Source of the DNA: Clostridia bacterium
Lineage (GTDB): Bacteria; Bacillota; Clostridia; Oscillospirales; Acutalibacteraceae
NCBI GenBank assembly: GCA_017560255.1
Contig: JAFYOI010000008.1
Location: 62,001 to 126,000, forward strand
Length of the DNA: 64,000 bases
Direction: 5' to 3'
Of the stretch, positions 23,131 to 32,662 are shown one piece after another. A program made the position numbers and the translations under genes. The notes under the pieces are model-generated. The model worked only from the letters and a program-made list of their open reading frames with translations. It did no database searches and had not been told where the DNA came from. Each line of letters begins with the position of its first letter. The first letter of the stretch is position 1.

Positions 23131-24171
23131 TTACCACAGTTTTACAAAAATCTGCACCCATGCGCCCTCATAATAAGCAATTACAACGTGCGTGTACTGT
23201 GTGCTGAGAATGTTCTTTTTGTGGTCAGCGGAATTCATAAACGCTGTCATTACGTCCTCGGGAGAACCGTAACCACGCGCTATGTTTTCTGCGCCTGCCT
23301 GACAAACACTCTTATCAAATCCGGGGGCGGTCCACCATTTTGTACCGTCGGGGCGGTTGTGGGAGAAAAGAGTCATAATCTCTTTTGCACGTGTGTTTGC
23401 ACCCGTTTGACCTGCCGTATAGTAAATAAGTGGGTCTAATCCATTCTTTTTACGCTCGGCATTAATGAGGTTGAGCATCTTTTCGTCAAAATTTGCAACG
23501 TTTGCCGACGTTGCGGGTACGTAAGTAACCTGCTCTTCACCGCAACCCGTACACGTGCGGTATTTTACGCCGGGCGACGTGCTGGTCGGCTGTGAATCAA
23601 ACTTCCAGGCACCCCAGGTATGATACTCTGTCGATGTTGACGTCGTGCCGCATACTGAGCATTTTTTTGTAACTTTGTGGGAGTTAATATCGGTTCTCAC
23701 ACAACTTACTACAGAGAAAGAATGTGCCTTTGTGGTAGTGGTGGTTTTCTTTGTGGTAGTGGTGGTTTTCTTTGTGGTCGTAGTCGTTGTCTTTGTGGTC
23801 GTAGTCGTTGTCTTTTTGGTTGTTGTGGTTGTTGTTTTGTTTGTCGTGGTCGTTATTTTGTTGGAAGTTGTTGTTTCACCGTTATTTTTGGTTGTTGCGG
23901 TTGTGTTGTCGGACGGTGCAGTAGTTTCGCCCTGAGAGGAATCTTCGTCGGGATTCGTCGTGGTTTCACCGCCTGTGTTTTCAGTGGTTGTGGCACTGGT
24001 TACACCATCCGGAGAGTGATTAACGGTGGTTGTGTGTGTCGTTTCATCCGATATATTCGTTGAATTTTCACCCGAAACGAAAGTGGTCGTCTGTGTTGTG
24101 GTTACTTCACCGCAGGCAACAAGCGAAAGTATAACAAGTATAATCGCCAAAACTATCGTGAGTTTTTTCAT
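23131..24171 (-). CDS. CAP-domain lipoprotein with Thr-rich linker
   Basis: 346 residues. The signal peptide ends in a lipobox LSLVAC with the lipidated Cys at 20. A Thr/Lys-rich spacer (about 21-150) contains KTTTTT repeats. Next is a segment with two CxxC pairs (KKCSVCG and CTGCGEE, about 160-205), and last a CAP/SCP-PR1 domain (about 222-346) with LNLINAERKKNGL, FSHNRPDG and the AENIA motif. Bacterial CAP proteins are secreted or surface proteins of mostly unknown activity. The start is ATG 24171 behind GGAGAAC. It has its own promoter on the minus strand. Confidence 0.85.
   Translation of the reverse strand: MKKLTIVLAIILVILSLVACGEVTTTQTTTFVSGENSTNISDETTHTTTVNHSPDGVTSATTTENTGGETTTNPDEDSSQGETTAPSDNTTATTKNNGETTTSNKITTTTNKTTTTTTKKTTTTTTKTTTTTTKKTTTTTKKTTTTTKAHSFSVVSCVRTDINSHKVTKKCSVCGTTSTSTEYHTWGAWKFDSQPTSTSPGVKYRTCTGCGEEQVTYVPATSANVANFDEKMLNLINAERKKNGLDPLIYYTAGQTGANTRAKEIMTLFSHNRPDGTKWWTAPGFDKSVCQAGAENIARGYGSPEDVMTAFMNSADHKKNILSTQYTHVVIAYYEGAWVQIFVKLW
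23729..23835. repeat. 21-nt tandem repeats coding the Thr-rich linker
   Basis: Two copies of one 21-nt unit (23729-23749, 23750-23770) and two of a variant (23771-23791, 23792-23812), then decaying copies. They encode KTTTTT-type heptads in the CAP lipoprotein. Such in-frame minisatellites change length by slippage. Confidence 0.8.
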
Positions 24172-24237
24172 AAATGTTCTCCAATCAATCTGTATATTCA
24201 ATCTAAAATTGTTATGTGTTTATGGATATACACAGTA

Positions 24238-24266
24238 ATTATACCATAAAAAATATATTCTGTAAA
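24238..24266 (-). promoter_or_regulatory. Promoter of the CAP lipoprotein gene
   Basis: On the minus strand TTTACA (24261-24266), 17-nt spacer, TATAAT (24238-24243). Confidence 0.75.
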
Positions 24267-24311
24267 GTGGTAGTGTTAACAAATTGTGAAGGAAGAAAGT
24301 TGTTGAAAAAG

Positions 24312-24340
24312 AAAAAACGCTCCCGTTTCCGAGAGCGTTC
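24312..24340 (-). terminator. Terminator of ilvE
   Basis: AACGCTC (24316-24322) pairs with GAGCGTT (24333-24339); a T run follows on the minus strand. Confidence 0.75.
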
Positions 24341-24349
24341 GATTCGTTA

Positions 24350-25417
24350 TTAAACTTCTGTTGACCATCCGAATGTATCGGTAATTTTACCCCACTGGAT
24401 ACCGGTGATTGTGTCGTAGACCATCTGTGAGATTGTGCCGATTTTGCCGTCGTTGATTATCATTCTCTTGTCGTCCCAGAGGAGTTGACCTACGGGAGAG
24501 ATTACAGCGGCTGTACCTGTACCGAATACTTCCTTGAGTGTGCCGTTCTGTGAAGCCTCGTAAACCTCGTCAATAGAAATAAGTCTTTCGTTTACGGTGT
24601 AGCCCTTACTTCTGAGAAGTTCGATTGTTGACATTCTGGTAATACCGCTGAGAACGCTACCCTGAAGTGCGGGGGTTACGATTTCGTCACCGATTACAAA
24701 GAAAATGTTCATTGTGCCGACTTCTTCGATATATTTACGATGCAAACCGTCAAGCCAGAGCACCTGAGTGAAGCCGATTTTTTCAGCCTCGTCCTGCGCT
24801 TTGAGAGAAGCGGCGTAGTTACCCGCGGTCTTTGCAAAGCCCATACCGCCCTTTACGGCGCGGACGTATTTTGTTTCAACAACAATGTTTACGGGGTTAA
24901 GTCCCTCGGGATAGTAAGCACCAACGGGGGAGAGAATTACAACAAAGAGAAGATGTTTTGCAGGGTGTACGCCAACGTGGGGGTCAACCGCAAAAATGAA
25001 CGGACGGATATAGAGGGAAGTTCCTTCTTCGGTTGGAATCCAGTCCTTATCAACGTTTACAAGCGCTTTGATAGCCTCAACGCAGAATTCTTCGTCAATC
25101 TGCGGAATGCAAAGACGTTCATTGGACACGTTGAGTCTTGCCATATTTTTCTCGGGACGGAAAAGGAGAATTCTGCCGTCATCTGCGCGGTAGGCTTTAA
25201 GTCCTTCGAAAACTTCCTGACCGTAGTGCAGACACATTGCGGCGGGGTCAAGAGCAATTGGTCCGTAGGGGACGATTCTGGGGTTGTGCCAACCCTCGCC
25301 CTCGTCATAGTTCATAATGAACATATGGTCGGTGTAGTAGCGGCCGAAACCGAGATTTTTCTGGTCAGTCGGTTTGGATTTTAAATTTTTGCTGAGTTGA
25401 ACTGAAATCTTTTCCAT
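24350..25417 (-). CDS. ilvE: Branched-chain amino acid aminotransferase
   Basis: 355 residues, the longer class of IlvE. LHYGQEVFEGLKAYR, SLYIRPFIF, the PLP-lysine region (VKGGMGFAKTAGNYAASL) and LDGLHRKYIEEVGTMNIFFV are present. It transfers amino groups between glutamate and the keto acids of Leu, Ile and Val, and so performs the last step after leuA/leuB. ATG 25417 has GGAG upstream. It lies 20 nt after typA on the same strand and may be read from the typA transcript. Confidence 0.95.
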   Translation of the reverse strand: MEKISVQLSKNLKSKPTDQKNLGFGRYYTDHMFIMNYDEGEGWHNPRIVPYGPIALDPAAMCLHYGQEVFEGLKAYRADDGRILLFRPEKNMARLNVSNERLCIPQIDEEFCVEAIKALVNVDKDWIPTEEGTSLYIRPFIFAVDPHVGVHPAKHLLFVVILSPVGAYYPEGLNPVNIVVETKYVRAVKGGMGFAKTAGNYAASLKAQDEAEKIGFTQVLWLDGLHRKYIEEVGTMNIFFVIGDEIVTPALQGSVLSGITRMSTIELLRSKGYTVNERLISIDEVYEASQNGTLKEVFGTGTAAVISPVGQLLWDDKRMIINDGKIGTISQMVYDTITGIQWGKITDTFGWSTEV

Positions 25418-25437
25418 TTTTACCACTCCATATATAT

Positions 25438-27264
25438 TTAGTTTCTGTTCTCTCTGTTTTGCTGCTTCAATCTCTGCTCTTTGGAGAGGATTGCCTTTCT
25501 CAGACGCAGGGATTTGGGCGTGATCTCAAGAAGTTCATCGTCCTTGAGGAATTCCATATGTTGCTCAAGACTGAGAATTGAGGGGGGAGTAAGCCTAAGC
25601 GCTTCGTCCGAGCCTGCGGCGCGCATATTTGTAACGTGCTTTTTCTTGCACACGTTACAGACGATGTCCTCGCCTCTGGAACTTTCGCCAACTATCATAC
25701 CTTCGTAAACATCAACACCGGGGCCGATGAAAAGTTTGCCTCTGTCCTGCGTGTTGAACAGGCCGTAACTTGAACTTACTCCGTCCTCGTGCGCTATGAT
25801 TGAACCCTGATTTCTCGTTTCAATCGGACCTTTGAAAGGCTCGTAGCCGAGGAAAAGTTGATTCATAATACCGTTACCGTTAGTGTCGGTCATAAACTGT
25901 GAACGGTAGCCGATGAGGCCTCTTGAGGGAATTTTGAATTCAAGATGAGTGCTTCCACCGTCACGCGTACCCATGTTTTCAAGTTCCGCTTTACGTGTAC
26001 CGATTTCCTGCATAATTGCACCCACGTACTGTTCGGGCACTTCGATTATGAGCAGTTCCATCGGCTCGTGGAGAACTCCGTTGATTTCTTTGAAAATAAC
26101 TTTCGGGCGTGAAACCTGAAACTCATAACCTTGACGGCGCATAGTTTCAATGAGTATTGAAAGGTGGAGTTCACCTCTGCCCGCAACCTTGAAAGTATCA
26201 GCGGATTCGGTTTCTTCAACCCTCATACTTACGTTTGTTTCAATCTCTTTAAACAGACGGTCACGGAGGTTTCGTGAGGTAACGAATTTGCCCTCACGTC
26301 CGGCAAACGGGCTGTTGTTAACAATGAAGTTCATTGAAATTGTCGGCTCGTCGATTTTTACGAACGGGAGCGGCTCGATGCAGTCCGCAGCGCAGAGAGT
26401 TTCGCCGATGTTGAGGTCGGTAATACCTGACACTGCAACAATATCGCCGAGTTTTGCGCTGTCTGTTTCAACTCTTTTGAGTCCCTCAAACTGATAGAGT
26501 TTGGACACCCTGACGTTTTTGGTCGTGCCGTCTGCTCTGCATATTACAGCGTTGTCGCCCGTCTTGATAGAACCTCTTTCAACTCTGCCTACACCGATTC
26601 TGCCGACGTATTCATCGTAGTCAATATTTGAGAAAAGCACCTGTACGGGTTTGTCCATTTCGCCTTTTGGTGCTTCAATTTCTTTAAGAATCGCATCGAA
26701 AAGCGCGCGCAAATCGTCGGTTTTTTCGTGCGGGTCGAGGGAAGCGTAACCGTCACGCCCCGAAGCGTAAACAACGGGGAATTCAAGTTGGTCATCGTCC
26801 GCACCGAGTTCAATGAACAAATCGAGGACTTCGTCCACAACCTCCTCGGGACGAGCACCGATTCTGTCAATTTTATTGACAACTACAACGGCTTTTTTCT
26901 TGAGTCCCAACGCTTTTTTAAGCACGAAACGTGTCTGTGGCATACAACCCTCAAACGCGTCAACAAGCAAAAGTACGCCGTCAACCATCATCAGCACGCG
27001 CTCAACTTCGCCGCCGAAATCGGCGTGGCCGGGGGTGTCGACAATGTTGATTTTTGTGTCGTTGTACCAGACGGCAGTGTTCTTTGAAAGGATTGTAATA
27101 CCTCTCTCGCGCTCAAGGTCGTTTGAGTCCATAACTCTTTCCTGCACCTGCTCGTTTGAACGGAAGATACCGCTTTGACGGAGCATCTGGTCAACGAGAG
27201 TCGTTTTGCCGTGGTCAACGTGGGCGATAATCGCAACGTTTCTTATATCCTGTCTGATATCCAA
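25438..27264 (-). CDS. typA: Translational GTPase TypA/BipA
   Basis: 608 residues, full length. G1 AHVDHGKTTL, the switch region ERERGITI, G3 DTPGHADFGGE, G4 NKIDR, then EF-G-like domains III and V and the BipA C-terminal domain. The GTPase binds the ribosome and affects assembly and stress responses. ATG 27264 is preceded by a GAAGGTG-type site. It has a good minus-strand promoter about 35 nt upstream. Confidence 0.96.
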   Translation of the reverse strand: MDIRQDIRNVAIIAHVDHGKTTLVDQMLRQSGIFRSNEQVQERVMDSNDLERERGITILSKNTAVWYNDTKINIVDTPGHADFGGEVERVLMMVDGVLLLVDAFEGCMPQTRFVLKKALGLKKKAVVVVNKIDRIGARPEEVVDEVLDLFIELGADDDQLEFPVVYASGRDGYASLDPHEKTDDLRALFDAILKEIEAPKGEMDKPVQVLFSNIDYDEYVGRIGVGRVERGSIKTGDNAVICRADGTTKNVRVSKLYQFEGLKRVETDSAKLGDIVAVSGITDLNIGETLCAADCIEPLPFVKIDEPTISMNFIVNNSPFAGREGKFVTSRNLRDRLFKEIETNVSMRVEETESADTFKVAGRGELHLSILIETMRRQGYEFQVSRPKVIFKEINGVLHEPMELLIIEVPEQYVGAIMQEIGTRKAELENMGTRDGGSTHLEFKIPSRGLIGYRSQFMTDTNGNGIMNQLFLGYEPFKGPIETRNQGSIIAHEDGVSSSYGLFNTQDRGKLFIGPGVDVYEGMIVGESSRGEDIVCNVCKKKHVTNMRAAGSDEALRLTPPSILSLEQHMEFLKDDELLEITPKSLRLRKAILSKEQRLKQQNRENRN

Positions 27265-27297
27265 ATTTTTTCACCTTCAATCAATTTACAACTTTTT

Positions 27298-27326
27298 ATT
27301 TTACCACTTTGTAATAATATTATCAA
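27298..27326 (-). promoter_or_regulatory. Promoter of typA
   Basis: On the minus strand TTGATA (27321-27326), 17-nt spacer, TAAAAT (27298-27303). Confidence 0.7.
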
Positions 27327-27410
27327 TATATAAGGCGACATTTTTTGTAAATAAAATTTAAAAAATTACTCAAATTTGTGCTATAATCATTACAGAATGG
27401 GGGAGTAGGC

Positions 27411-28292
27411 TTGATTATTGAAAAATGCGAACTGTGTTACCGACGTTGTTCGGTGCGCAGAGAAGAAGATGAAAAATCGTCGGGATTTTGCGGTATGCCG
27501 TCAATTCCCTCGGTTTGCCGCGCTGATTTACACTTTTATGAAGAGCCGAACATAAGCGGAGAAAACGGCTCGGGCGCAATCTTTTTCAGCGGGTGTGTTC
27601 TGCGGTGCGAGTTTTGTCAGAATTATGAAATAAGCAGGGAAAATTGCGGTGCAAAGGCTGACGTATCAACGCTTTGTGAACTGATGAAAAAACTGTGTGA
27701 AAAGGGCGCTCATAATATAAATTTTGTTTCGCCTACACCTTATCTTAAAGTGATTGCGCGGGCACTCAGACAGTATAAGCCGCCAATTCCGATTGTCTAC
27801 AATTGTTCGGGTTATGAAAACCCCGAAGCGCTCAGAGAATTGGAAGGACTTGTGGATATTTATCTGCCCGATTTTAAATATGCCGATGATTCTTTGGCGG
27901 TTAAATATTCCGCTGCACCGGATTATTACAGGGCGGCTGTTGAGTCGATAAAAGAAATGTACCGTCAGGTAGGACGGGTTACTCACGACGATAATGGAAT
28001 GATGAAAAAAGGCGTTATGATACGCCATCTGATTCTGCCCGATTGTGTGGAAAATTCAAAGCGGGTACTACGGAGTATACGTGATAATTTTTCCGCCGAC
28101 GCCTACGTCAGCCTGATGGCGCAGTACACACCCAATGGATGCACAAAATCCGTTGAATTATCAAGGAAAATTACTCCGGACGAGTATGACGGGGTGTGTG
28201 ATTTTATGCTTGAACTCGGCTTTGAAAACGGCTTTGTTCAAGAACTGAGTGCGGCTGATGAAAAATATGTTCCCGTATGGGATATGAAGTGA
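27411..28292 (+). CDS. Radical SAM protein, PflA/PflX-like (COG1313 type)
   Basis: 293 residues. The [4Fe-4S]/SAM motif CVLRCEFC follows an N-terminal Cys-rich part (CELCYRRCSV and FCGM) that may hold a further metal site. The HNINFVSPTPYL and DIYLPDFKYAD segments are typical of uncharacterised proteins annotated as pyruvate formate-lyase activating enzyme homologues. No glycyl radical enzyme is nearby, so the substrate is unknown. The start is TTG 27411 after GGGGGAG. A TATAAT at 27382-27387 lies upstream, without a clear -35. Confidence 0.85.
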   Translation: MIIEKCELCYRRCSVRREEDEKSSGFCGMPSIPSVCRADLHFYEEPNISGENGSGAIFFSGCVLRCEFCQNYEISRENCGAKADVSTLCELMKKLCEKGAHNINFVSPTPYLKVIARALRQYKPPIPIVYNCSGYENPEALRELEGLVDIYLPDFKYADDSLAVKYSAAPDYYRAAVESIKEMYRQVGRVTHDDNGMMKKGVMIRHLILPDCVENSKRVLRSIRDNFSADAYVSLMAQYTPNGCTKSVELSRKITPDEYDGVCDFMLELGFENGFVQELSAADEKYVPVWDMK

Positions 28293-28325
28293 TGAATTAC
28301 GGGCGTTTTCAAGTTGCTTTTTTTC

Positions 28326-28354
28326 TTGACATAAATGGTGCCGTCGGGTATAAT
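28326..28354 (+). promoter_or_regulatory. Promoter of the heparinase-like gene
   Basis: TTGACA at 28326-28331, 17-nt spacer, TATAAT at 28349-28354: full consensus. Confidence 0.82.
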
Positions 28355-28420
28355 ATACTGATAAATAATGTATAATTATTTTTTTGAAAAAGGATTGAAT
28401 TTTTGATAGGAGAAAAGGTA

Positions 28421-30751
28421 ATGAAAAGTGAATTCGGAATTACCGGAAACGATTTCATAAAATTGCATACGTTTTCTCTCTCCGATGATATGGTTTTGAA
28501 CATTGCAAGGGAGATGCACAATGGCGTGCTGACCGTAAATCATAGACTTTCGGGGATGAATGGTTTTGATTTGGAGAATTTCGACTGGTCAATAAGGTAC
28601 GGCATAGGTACAGCGGTTCAGTTTCAACTCGGGCTTCACGCGCTCAAGCCCGTTGAGTTTCTGACAAAGGCATTTGACCTTGACGGCGACGTAAAGCACC
28701 TTGAACTTGCGCTCAGATTTGTTGAAAGTTGGTCGGAGTACGAGTCTGATTCTTTCAACGCACAGATAAATCCTAATTTGTGGAACAGCCGTTGCGCTGC
28801 GCTTCGCACGGAAAATCTGATTTATTTTCTCCTTGTGGGCAGTGAGTCTGAGTTTTTCAATAAGACGACTAAACAGTTGATTTTAAATATATTGCGAAAG
28901 CATGGGCGGTTCCTCTGTGATGAGGGGAATTATCAGTTTTACAGCCGATACAGCGTTTATCTCAACAGAGCACTTTTGTATCTGTCTTTCATTTTCGATT
29001 CCAGGGAAGCGGACGATTGGTGGAAGTGTGCAAAGGAAAGATTGAGTAAAGAGATTGACCACTGTTTCACCGCTGAAATGGTACATATTGAAAATTCGTA
29101 TATGTACCAACTTACGATTGTACGTCTTCTTACGGAGATTGCCGAAATATTTACTTTCGGTAACGACGGATTCGGAAAAGAAATTATCCGAAAACTTGAT
29201 AAATGTTCCGATTTTCTGGCTCATATGCTTAAACCCGACCGCTTGATGCCAATGGTTGGCGACACGCAGAGTATCCACGTCCCGCTCAAAGATTACAGGT
29301 CAAGGACGGATACCTTTGCTTACTCGGCAACAGGTGGAGAAATCGGAGAAAAACCGACGGCGCGCGCGGCTGTATTCCCACAGGCAGGGTATTTTGTCGC
29401 AAGAGAGTATTGGGATGCAAGCGAGGGCGCAGATGAAGTTACGGTTTATTCGGACTGTGTATGGACAATGTTCAAATCGGGCTGTCTTTCAACTGCGCAT
29501 AAGCATCATGACGATTTGTCTTTTATGCTTTATGCAAAGGGATACGACGTCTTTGTTGACAGTGGATTTTTCAGTTTTAACTCAAAGAACGTTACAAGGC
29601 GCGCACTCACAAATGCCGTTTCACATAATACGGTTATCGTAGATGCAGAGAGTTATGAACTGCGTTCATCTAATCTATCGGACGTCGGATTATGCGATTA
29701 TGTGATTGACCACCCTGACGGGTACAGTTATGCCTGCGGATTCAATAACGCTTACAACAACGTCAGCATTGAACGCCATTTTTATTATTTTGGTCAGGCG
29801 ATTCTGATTTTTGACGATATACACGCGGTTTCAAGCCATCGTTACACGCAGATTTTCAATCTTGGTGAGGACATCAAAGTTGTGAGCGTCAGCAACGAAG
29901 AAGCGCTTATGCAGATAAGCAAGACGGGCTACTATGCGCGTATCCGCCAACTTTCACCAACACTCCTGAGCAGTTCAATGCAAAGCGAGGGGAATATTTC
30001 AAGGGTGGCCAATAAACTTACTTCTACAGGTCGCCTGAGTTTTGACGTCAATGGTGCAAATACCTGCTTTGTTACGCTTATAACGATTGAGGACAGAAAT
30101 GGCAACACGGTCGGGCTTGATATGTTCGATTATGACGTGCAGCGAAAGATATTCTCCTTTGTAAACGCAAAGGGCGCAGATTGTGCGATAAAACTTACGA
30201 GTAACGAAAAACTCCAGAAGATTTTCGTTACCAGTGCGCGAGAAGATAACGACTTTATTTTTAGTGCGGGCGCAAACGTCACTGACGTTAAATTTGCGTG
30301 GTACGTATACGAGCGTGGCATATCTTCGTGGAAGTTGGTTTTCAAAACGCCTTACGCACCAAAGGGAATTCTGCAATATCGTTTTGAGGAGGGTAAAAAC
30401 TACCGTGTGAAAGTTTTTGCGACTTCGCAGAGTGGTGAGCAGATGAACGTTATTGCCGCTAATATCAGTGAGCAGGAACTTGTGCTTTTGCCTCAGATTG
30501 ATGTGGATTTTGAGGATATGGGGGATAGGTTCGTGTTCGTCAATCATGCTCAGCAGGCGGGTATGCTTTACGCCTGGTACGTTTACAGACAGGATAACGG
30601 CGAATGGGGCCCGATACATAAGGGAGTATATACAAGTGAAAATACTTTCGAGTACGTGCTTGAAAGGGGCAATAATTACAGAGTCAAGGCGTTCATTCTC
30701 GGCAGTAATGGTAGCCGTAGGGACGATATTGTTGCCGAAATAGAACTTTAA
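28421..30751 (+). CDS. Heparinase II/III-like protein with two C-terminal Ig/three-Y-like repeats
   Basis: 776 residues. The N-terminal ~300 residues are an alpha-helical toroid-like part. The heparinase II/III-like region follows, with HKHHDDLS (360-367), FVDSGFFSFN and SHNTVIVDAESYE (401-413). Two ~75-residue C-terminal repeats, starting near FAWYVYERG and YAWYVYRQDNG, each end in a G(K/N)NYRVK(V/A)F strand, like three-Y or Ig-like modules. There is no signal peptide, which is odd for a secreted lyase; similar cytosolic proteins occur in polysaccharide gene clusters. ATG 28421 follows GGAGAAAAGG. The next gene carries the same type of repeat. Confidence 0.78.
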   Translation: MKSEFGITGNDFIKLHTFSLSDDMVLNIAREMHNGVLTVNHRLSGMNGFDLENFDWSIRYGIGTAVQFQLGLHALKPVEFLTKAFDLDGDVKHLELALRFVESWSEYESDSFNAQINPNLWNSRCAALRTENLIYFLLVGSESEFFNKTTKQLILNILRKHGRFLCDEGNYQFYSRYSVYLNRALLYLSFIFDSREADDWWKCAKERLSKEIDHCFTAEMVHIENSYMYQLTIVRLLTEIAEIFTFGNDGFGKEIIRKLDKCSDFLAHMLKPDRLMPMVGDTQSIHVPLKDYRSRTDTFAYSATGGEIGEKPTARAAVFPQAGYFVAREYWDASEGADEVTVYSDCVWTMFKSGCLSTAHKHHDDLSFMLYAKGYDVFVDSGFFSFNSKNVTRRALTNAVSHNTVIVDAESYELRSSNLSDVGLCDYVIDHPDGYSYACGFNNAYNNVSIERHFYYFGQAILIFDDIHAVSSHRYTQIFNLGEDIKVVSVSNEEALMQISKTGYYARIRQLSPTLLSSSMQSEGNISRVANKLTSTGRLSFDVNGANTCFVTLITIEDRNGNTVGLDMFDYDVQRKIFSFVNAKGADCAIKLTSNEKLQKIFVTSAREDNDFIFSAGANVTDVKFAWYVYERGISSWKLVFKTPYAPKGILQYRFEEGKNYRVKVFATSQSGEQMNVIAANISEQELVLLPQIDVDFEDMGDRFVFVNHAQQAGMLYAWYVYRQDNGEWGPIHKGVYTSENTFEYVLERGNNYRVKAFILGSNGSRRDDIVAEIEL

Positions 30752-30774
30752 AAGATTAACAGGAGGAATGAGTT

Positions 30775-31353
30775 ATGGCAAAAAAGTCAAAATGCGACGT
30801 ATGCAGTATGAAAGTTTCGTCATTCGTCAATGACGGCGTGCGTGTTTTCTCAAATGCCACTACTCTTGGGGAAGAAACGTTTTACGCTTGGGAGATTGTA
30901 AACCCCGTTACAAAAAAGGCTGTTTTTAAACAGCCCTTTACAACCAATCCGGTTTTTGCTTATTCGCTGGATAAATATGACAATATGAACGTTGTTGCCA
31001 AAGTCAAGGGTGACGTTGAGTTGACCTGTGTTGTGCACGAAGTGGACGTAAAACCGATTGCAGACGTTAAGGTTATGTATGCGCGCCGTTCAAATTTTTT
31101 CAGATTTACGAATATTACAGATATAGACGGGTTGAACTTTTCGTGGCAGGTGCAATTCAAGCCTAAATCTAAAAGACAATGGAAGAATGTTGCCGACATT
31201 ACGGGCAATGGAGAGAAAATTTTTGAGTACACTTTTGATGAGGGTAATGATTACAGGGTGATTGCAATTATCAGCACCGACGATGCAGGGTACTCGTCGC
31301 GCGTTGTTGCTGAAATATCGGCGGCAGACCTTGAATTGCCGAAAATATTTTAA
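30775..31353 (+). CDS. Companion protein made of the same Ig/three-Y-like repeats
   Basis: 192 residues, no named family recognised. A short N-terminal CDVC motif is followed by two modules: FYAWEIVNP...NMNVVAKV (about 40-85) and NFSWQVQFKP...GNDYRVIAIIS (about 115-165), then VVAEISAADLELP. The second closely resembles the C-terminal repeats of the upstream heparinase-like protein, including the GxxYRV strand and the VAEI end. No signal peptide. AGGAGG lies before ATG 30775, 23 nt after the upstream gene, so they are co-transcribed and probably interact or share a ligand. Confidence 0.7.
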   Translation: MAKKSKCDVCSMKVSSFVNDGVRVFSNATTLGEETFYAWEIVNPVTKKAVFKQPFTTNPVFAYSLDKYDNMNVVAKVKGDVELTCVVHEVDVKPIADVKVMYARRSNFFRFTNITDIDGLNFSWQVQFKPKSKRQWKNVADITGNGEKIFEYTFDEGNDYRVIAIISTDDAGYSSRVVAEISAADLELPKIF

Positions 31354-31382
31354 TCTACTGATTTTTAAGGAGGCTGACGGAC

Positions 31383-32642
31383 GTGAGCAGACCTTTGGCG
31401 GACAGATTACGTCCGAAGGAATTGAGCGATATGGTCGGACAACCCCGACTTTTGTCGCAGGGAAGTGCGCTGAGGAAAATTATCGACAGCGGCAAAATTT
31501 CAAATATGATTTTTTACGGCCCGTCGGGAGTGGGTAAAACAACTCTTGCGAGTATCATCGCGTCAAAGACGGACAAGAAACTTTATAAACTCAATGCAAC
31601 TACGGCTTCAACTTCCAATATCCGCGAGGTGTTTGAACAGATTGACACCATCGATGCGATGAACGGAATTTTGCTGTATCTTGATGAGATTCAGTATTTT
31701 AACAAAAAGCAGCAGCAGTCTTTGCTTGAATTTATTGAGGACGGAAGTATTACTTTAATTGCATCCACAACGGAAAATCCGTATTTTTATATTTACGGTG
31801 CTTTGCTTTCACGGTGTACGGTATTTCAATTTGAAAGCGTGAGCGCGGGGGAGATCTGCAAGGCAGTGAACAGAGCGGCCGATTTTCTTTCGAAGGAGAA
31901 CGGGGTGAGTTTTTCGTTTTCGGACGGAGCAGATTTGAGCATCGCTCAGGCTTGCGGCGGCGACGTGCGCCGTGCAATCAATATTACCGAATTGTGTGCG
32001 CTTTCCGCAGAAAACGGGATTATAGATAATGAACTTGTGCAGCAATTCTGTACCAAGGGCGCGATGTATTTTGACCGTGACGGTGATACGCATTACGATA
32101 TTTTGTCGGCGTTTCAAAAGTCTTTGCGCGGTTCCGATCCCGATGCGGCGCTTCACTATCTTGCGCGACTGCTTGAGGGCGGAGATATGATTTCGGCTTG
32201 CAGACGGCTTCTTGTTTGTGCGTGTGAGGACGTCGGGCTTGCCTATCCTCAGATTATTCCGATTGTTAAAGCGTGTGTTGACAGTGCGCATCAGTTGGGA
32301 TTGCCCGAGGCGAGAATACCTCTTGCCGATGCGGTTGTGCTTGTTGCAACAAGCCCCAAGTCAAACACTGCGTATATGGGCATCAATATGGCGATGGACG
32401 ACGTGCGCAGCGGTCGTGTAGGGGATATTCCCGCTTATCTGAAGGATTCGCACTATTCGGGTGCAGAAAAACTGGGACGGGGCAAGGGATACGTTTATCC
32501 GCACGATTGCGGCGGTTGGGTACAGCAACAGTATTTGCCCGATTTGCTTAAAAACAGAAAATACTATCAGTTCGGGAACAATAAAAATGAACGCGCGGCG
32601 GAGTTGTTCTGGGAAAAAGTAAAAGGGAACAAAAAAGATTAA
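31383..32642 (+). CDS. rarA: Replication-associated recombination protein A (AAA+ ATPase)
   Basis: 419 residues. RPLADRLRPKELSDMVGQ at the N terminus, Walker A GPSGVGKTTLA, Walker B LYLDEIQYF, sensor 1 ASTTENP and the C-terminal MgsA domain (SDPDAALHYLARLLEGGD, GRGKGYVYPHD) define RarA/MgsA. It acts at stalled replication forks. The start is GTG 31383 with AAGGAGG upstream. It follows the companion protein by 29 nt and may be read through from the promoter at 28326. Confidence 0.95.
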   Translation: MSRPLADRLRPKELSDMVGQPRLLSQGSALRKIIDSGKISNMIFYGPSGVGKTTLASIIASKTDKKLYKLNATTASTSNIREVFEQIDTIDAMNGILLYLDEIQYFNKKQQQSLLEFIEDGSITLIASTTENPYFYIYGALLSRCTVFQFESVSAGEICKAVNRAADFLSKENGVSFSFSDGADLSIAQACGGDVRRAINITELCALSAENGIIDNELVQQFCTKGAMYFDRDGDTHYDILSAFQKSLRGSDPDAALHYLARLLEGGDMISACRRLLVCACEDVGLAYPQIIPIVKACVDSAHQLGLPEARIPLADAVVLVATSPKSNTAYMGINMAMDDVRSGRVGDIPAYLKDSHYSGAEKLGRGKGYVYPHDCGGWVQQQYLPDLLKNRKYYQFGNNKNERAAELFWEKVKGNKKD

Positions 32643-32662
32643 AAGAATGGGGGCTTGTGAAA

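Noticed and set aside
23729-23935. Tandem repeats as a CRISPR array
   Set aside because: The units are contiguous 21-nt coding repeats without spacers, in frame with a lipoprotein's Thr-rich linker.
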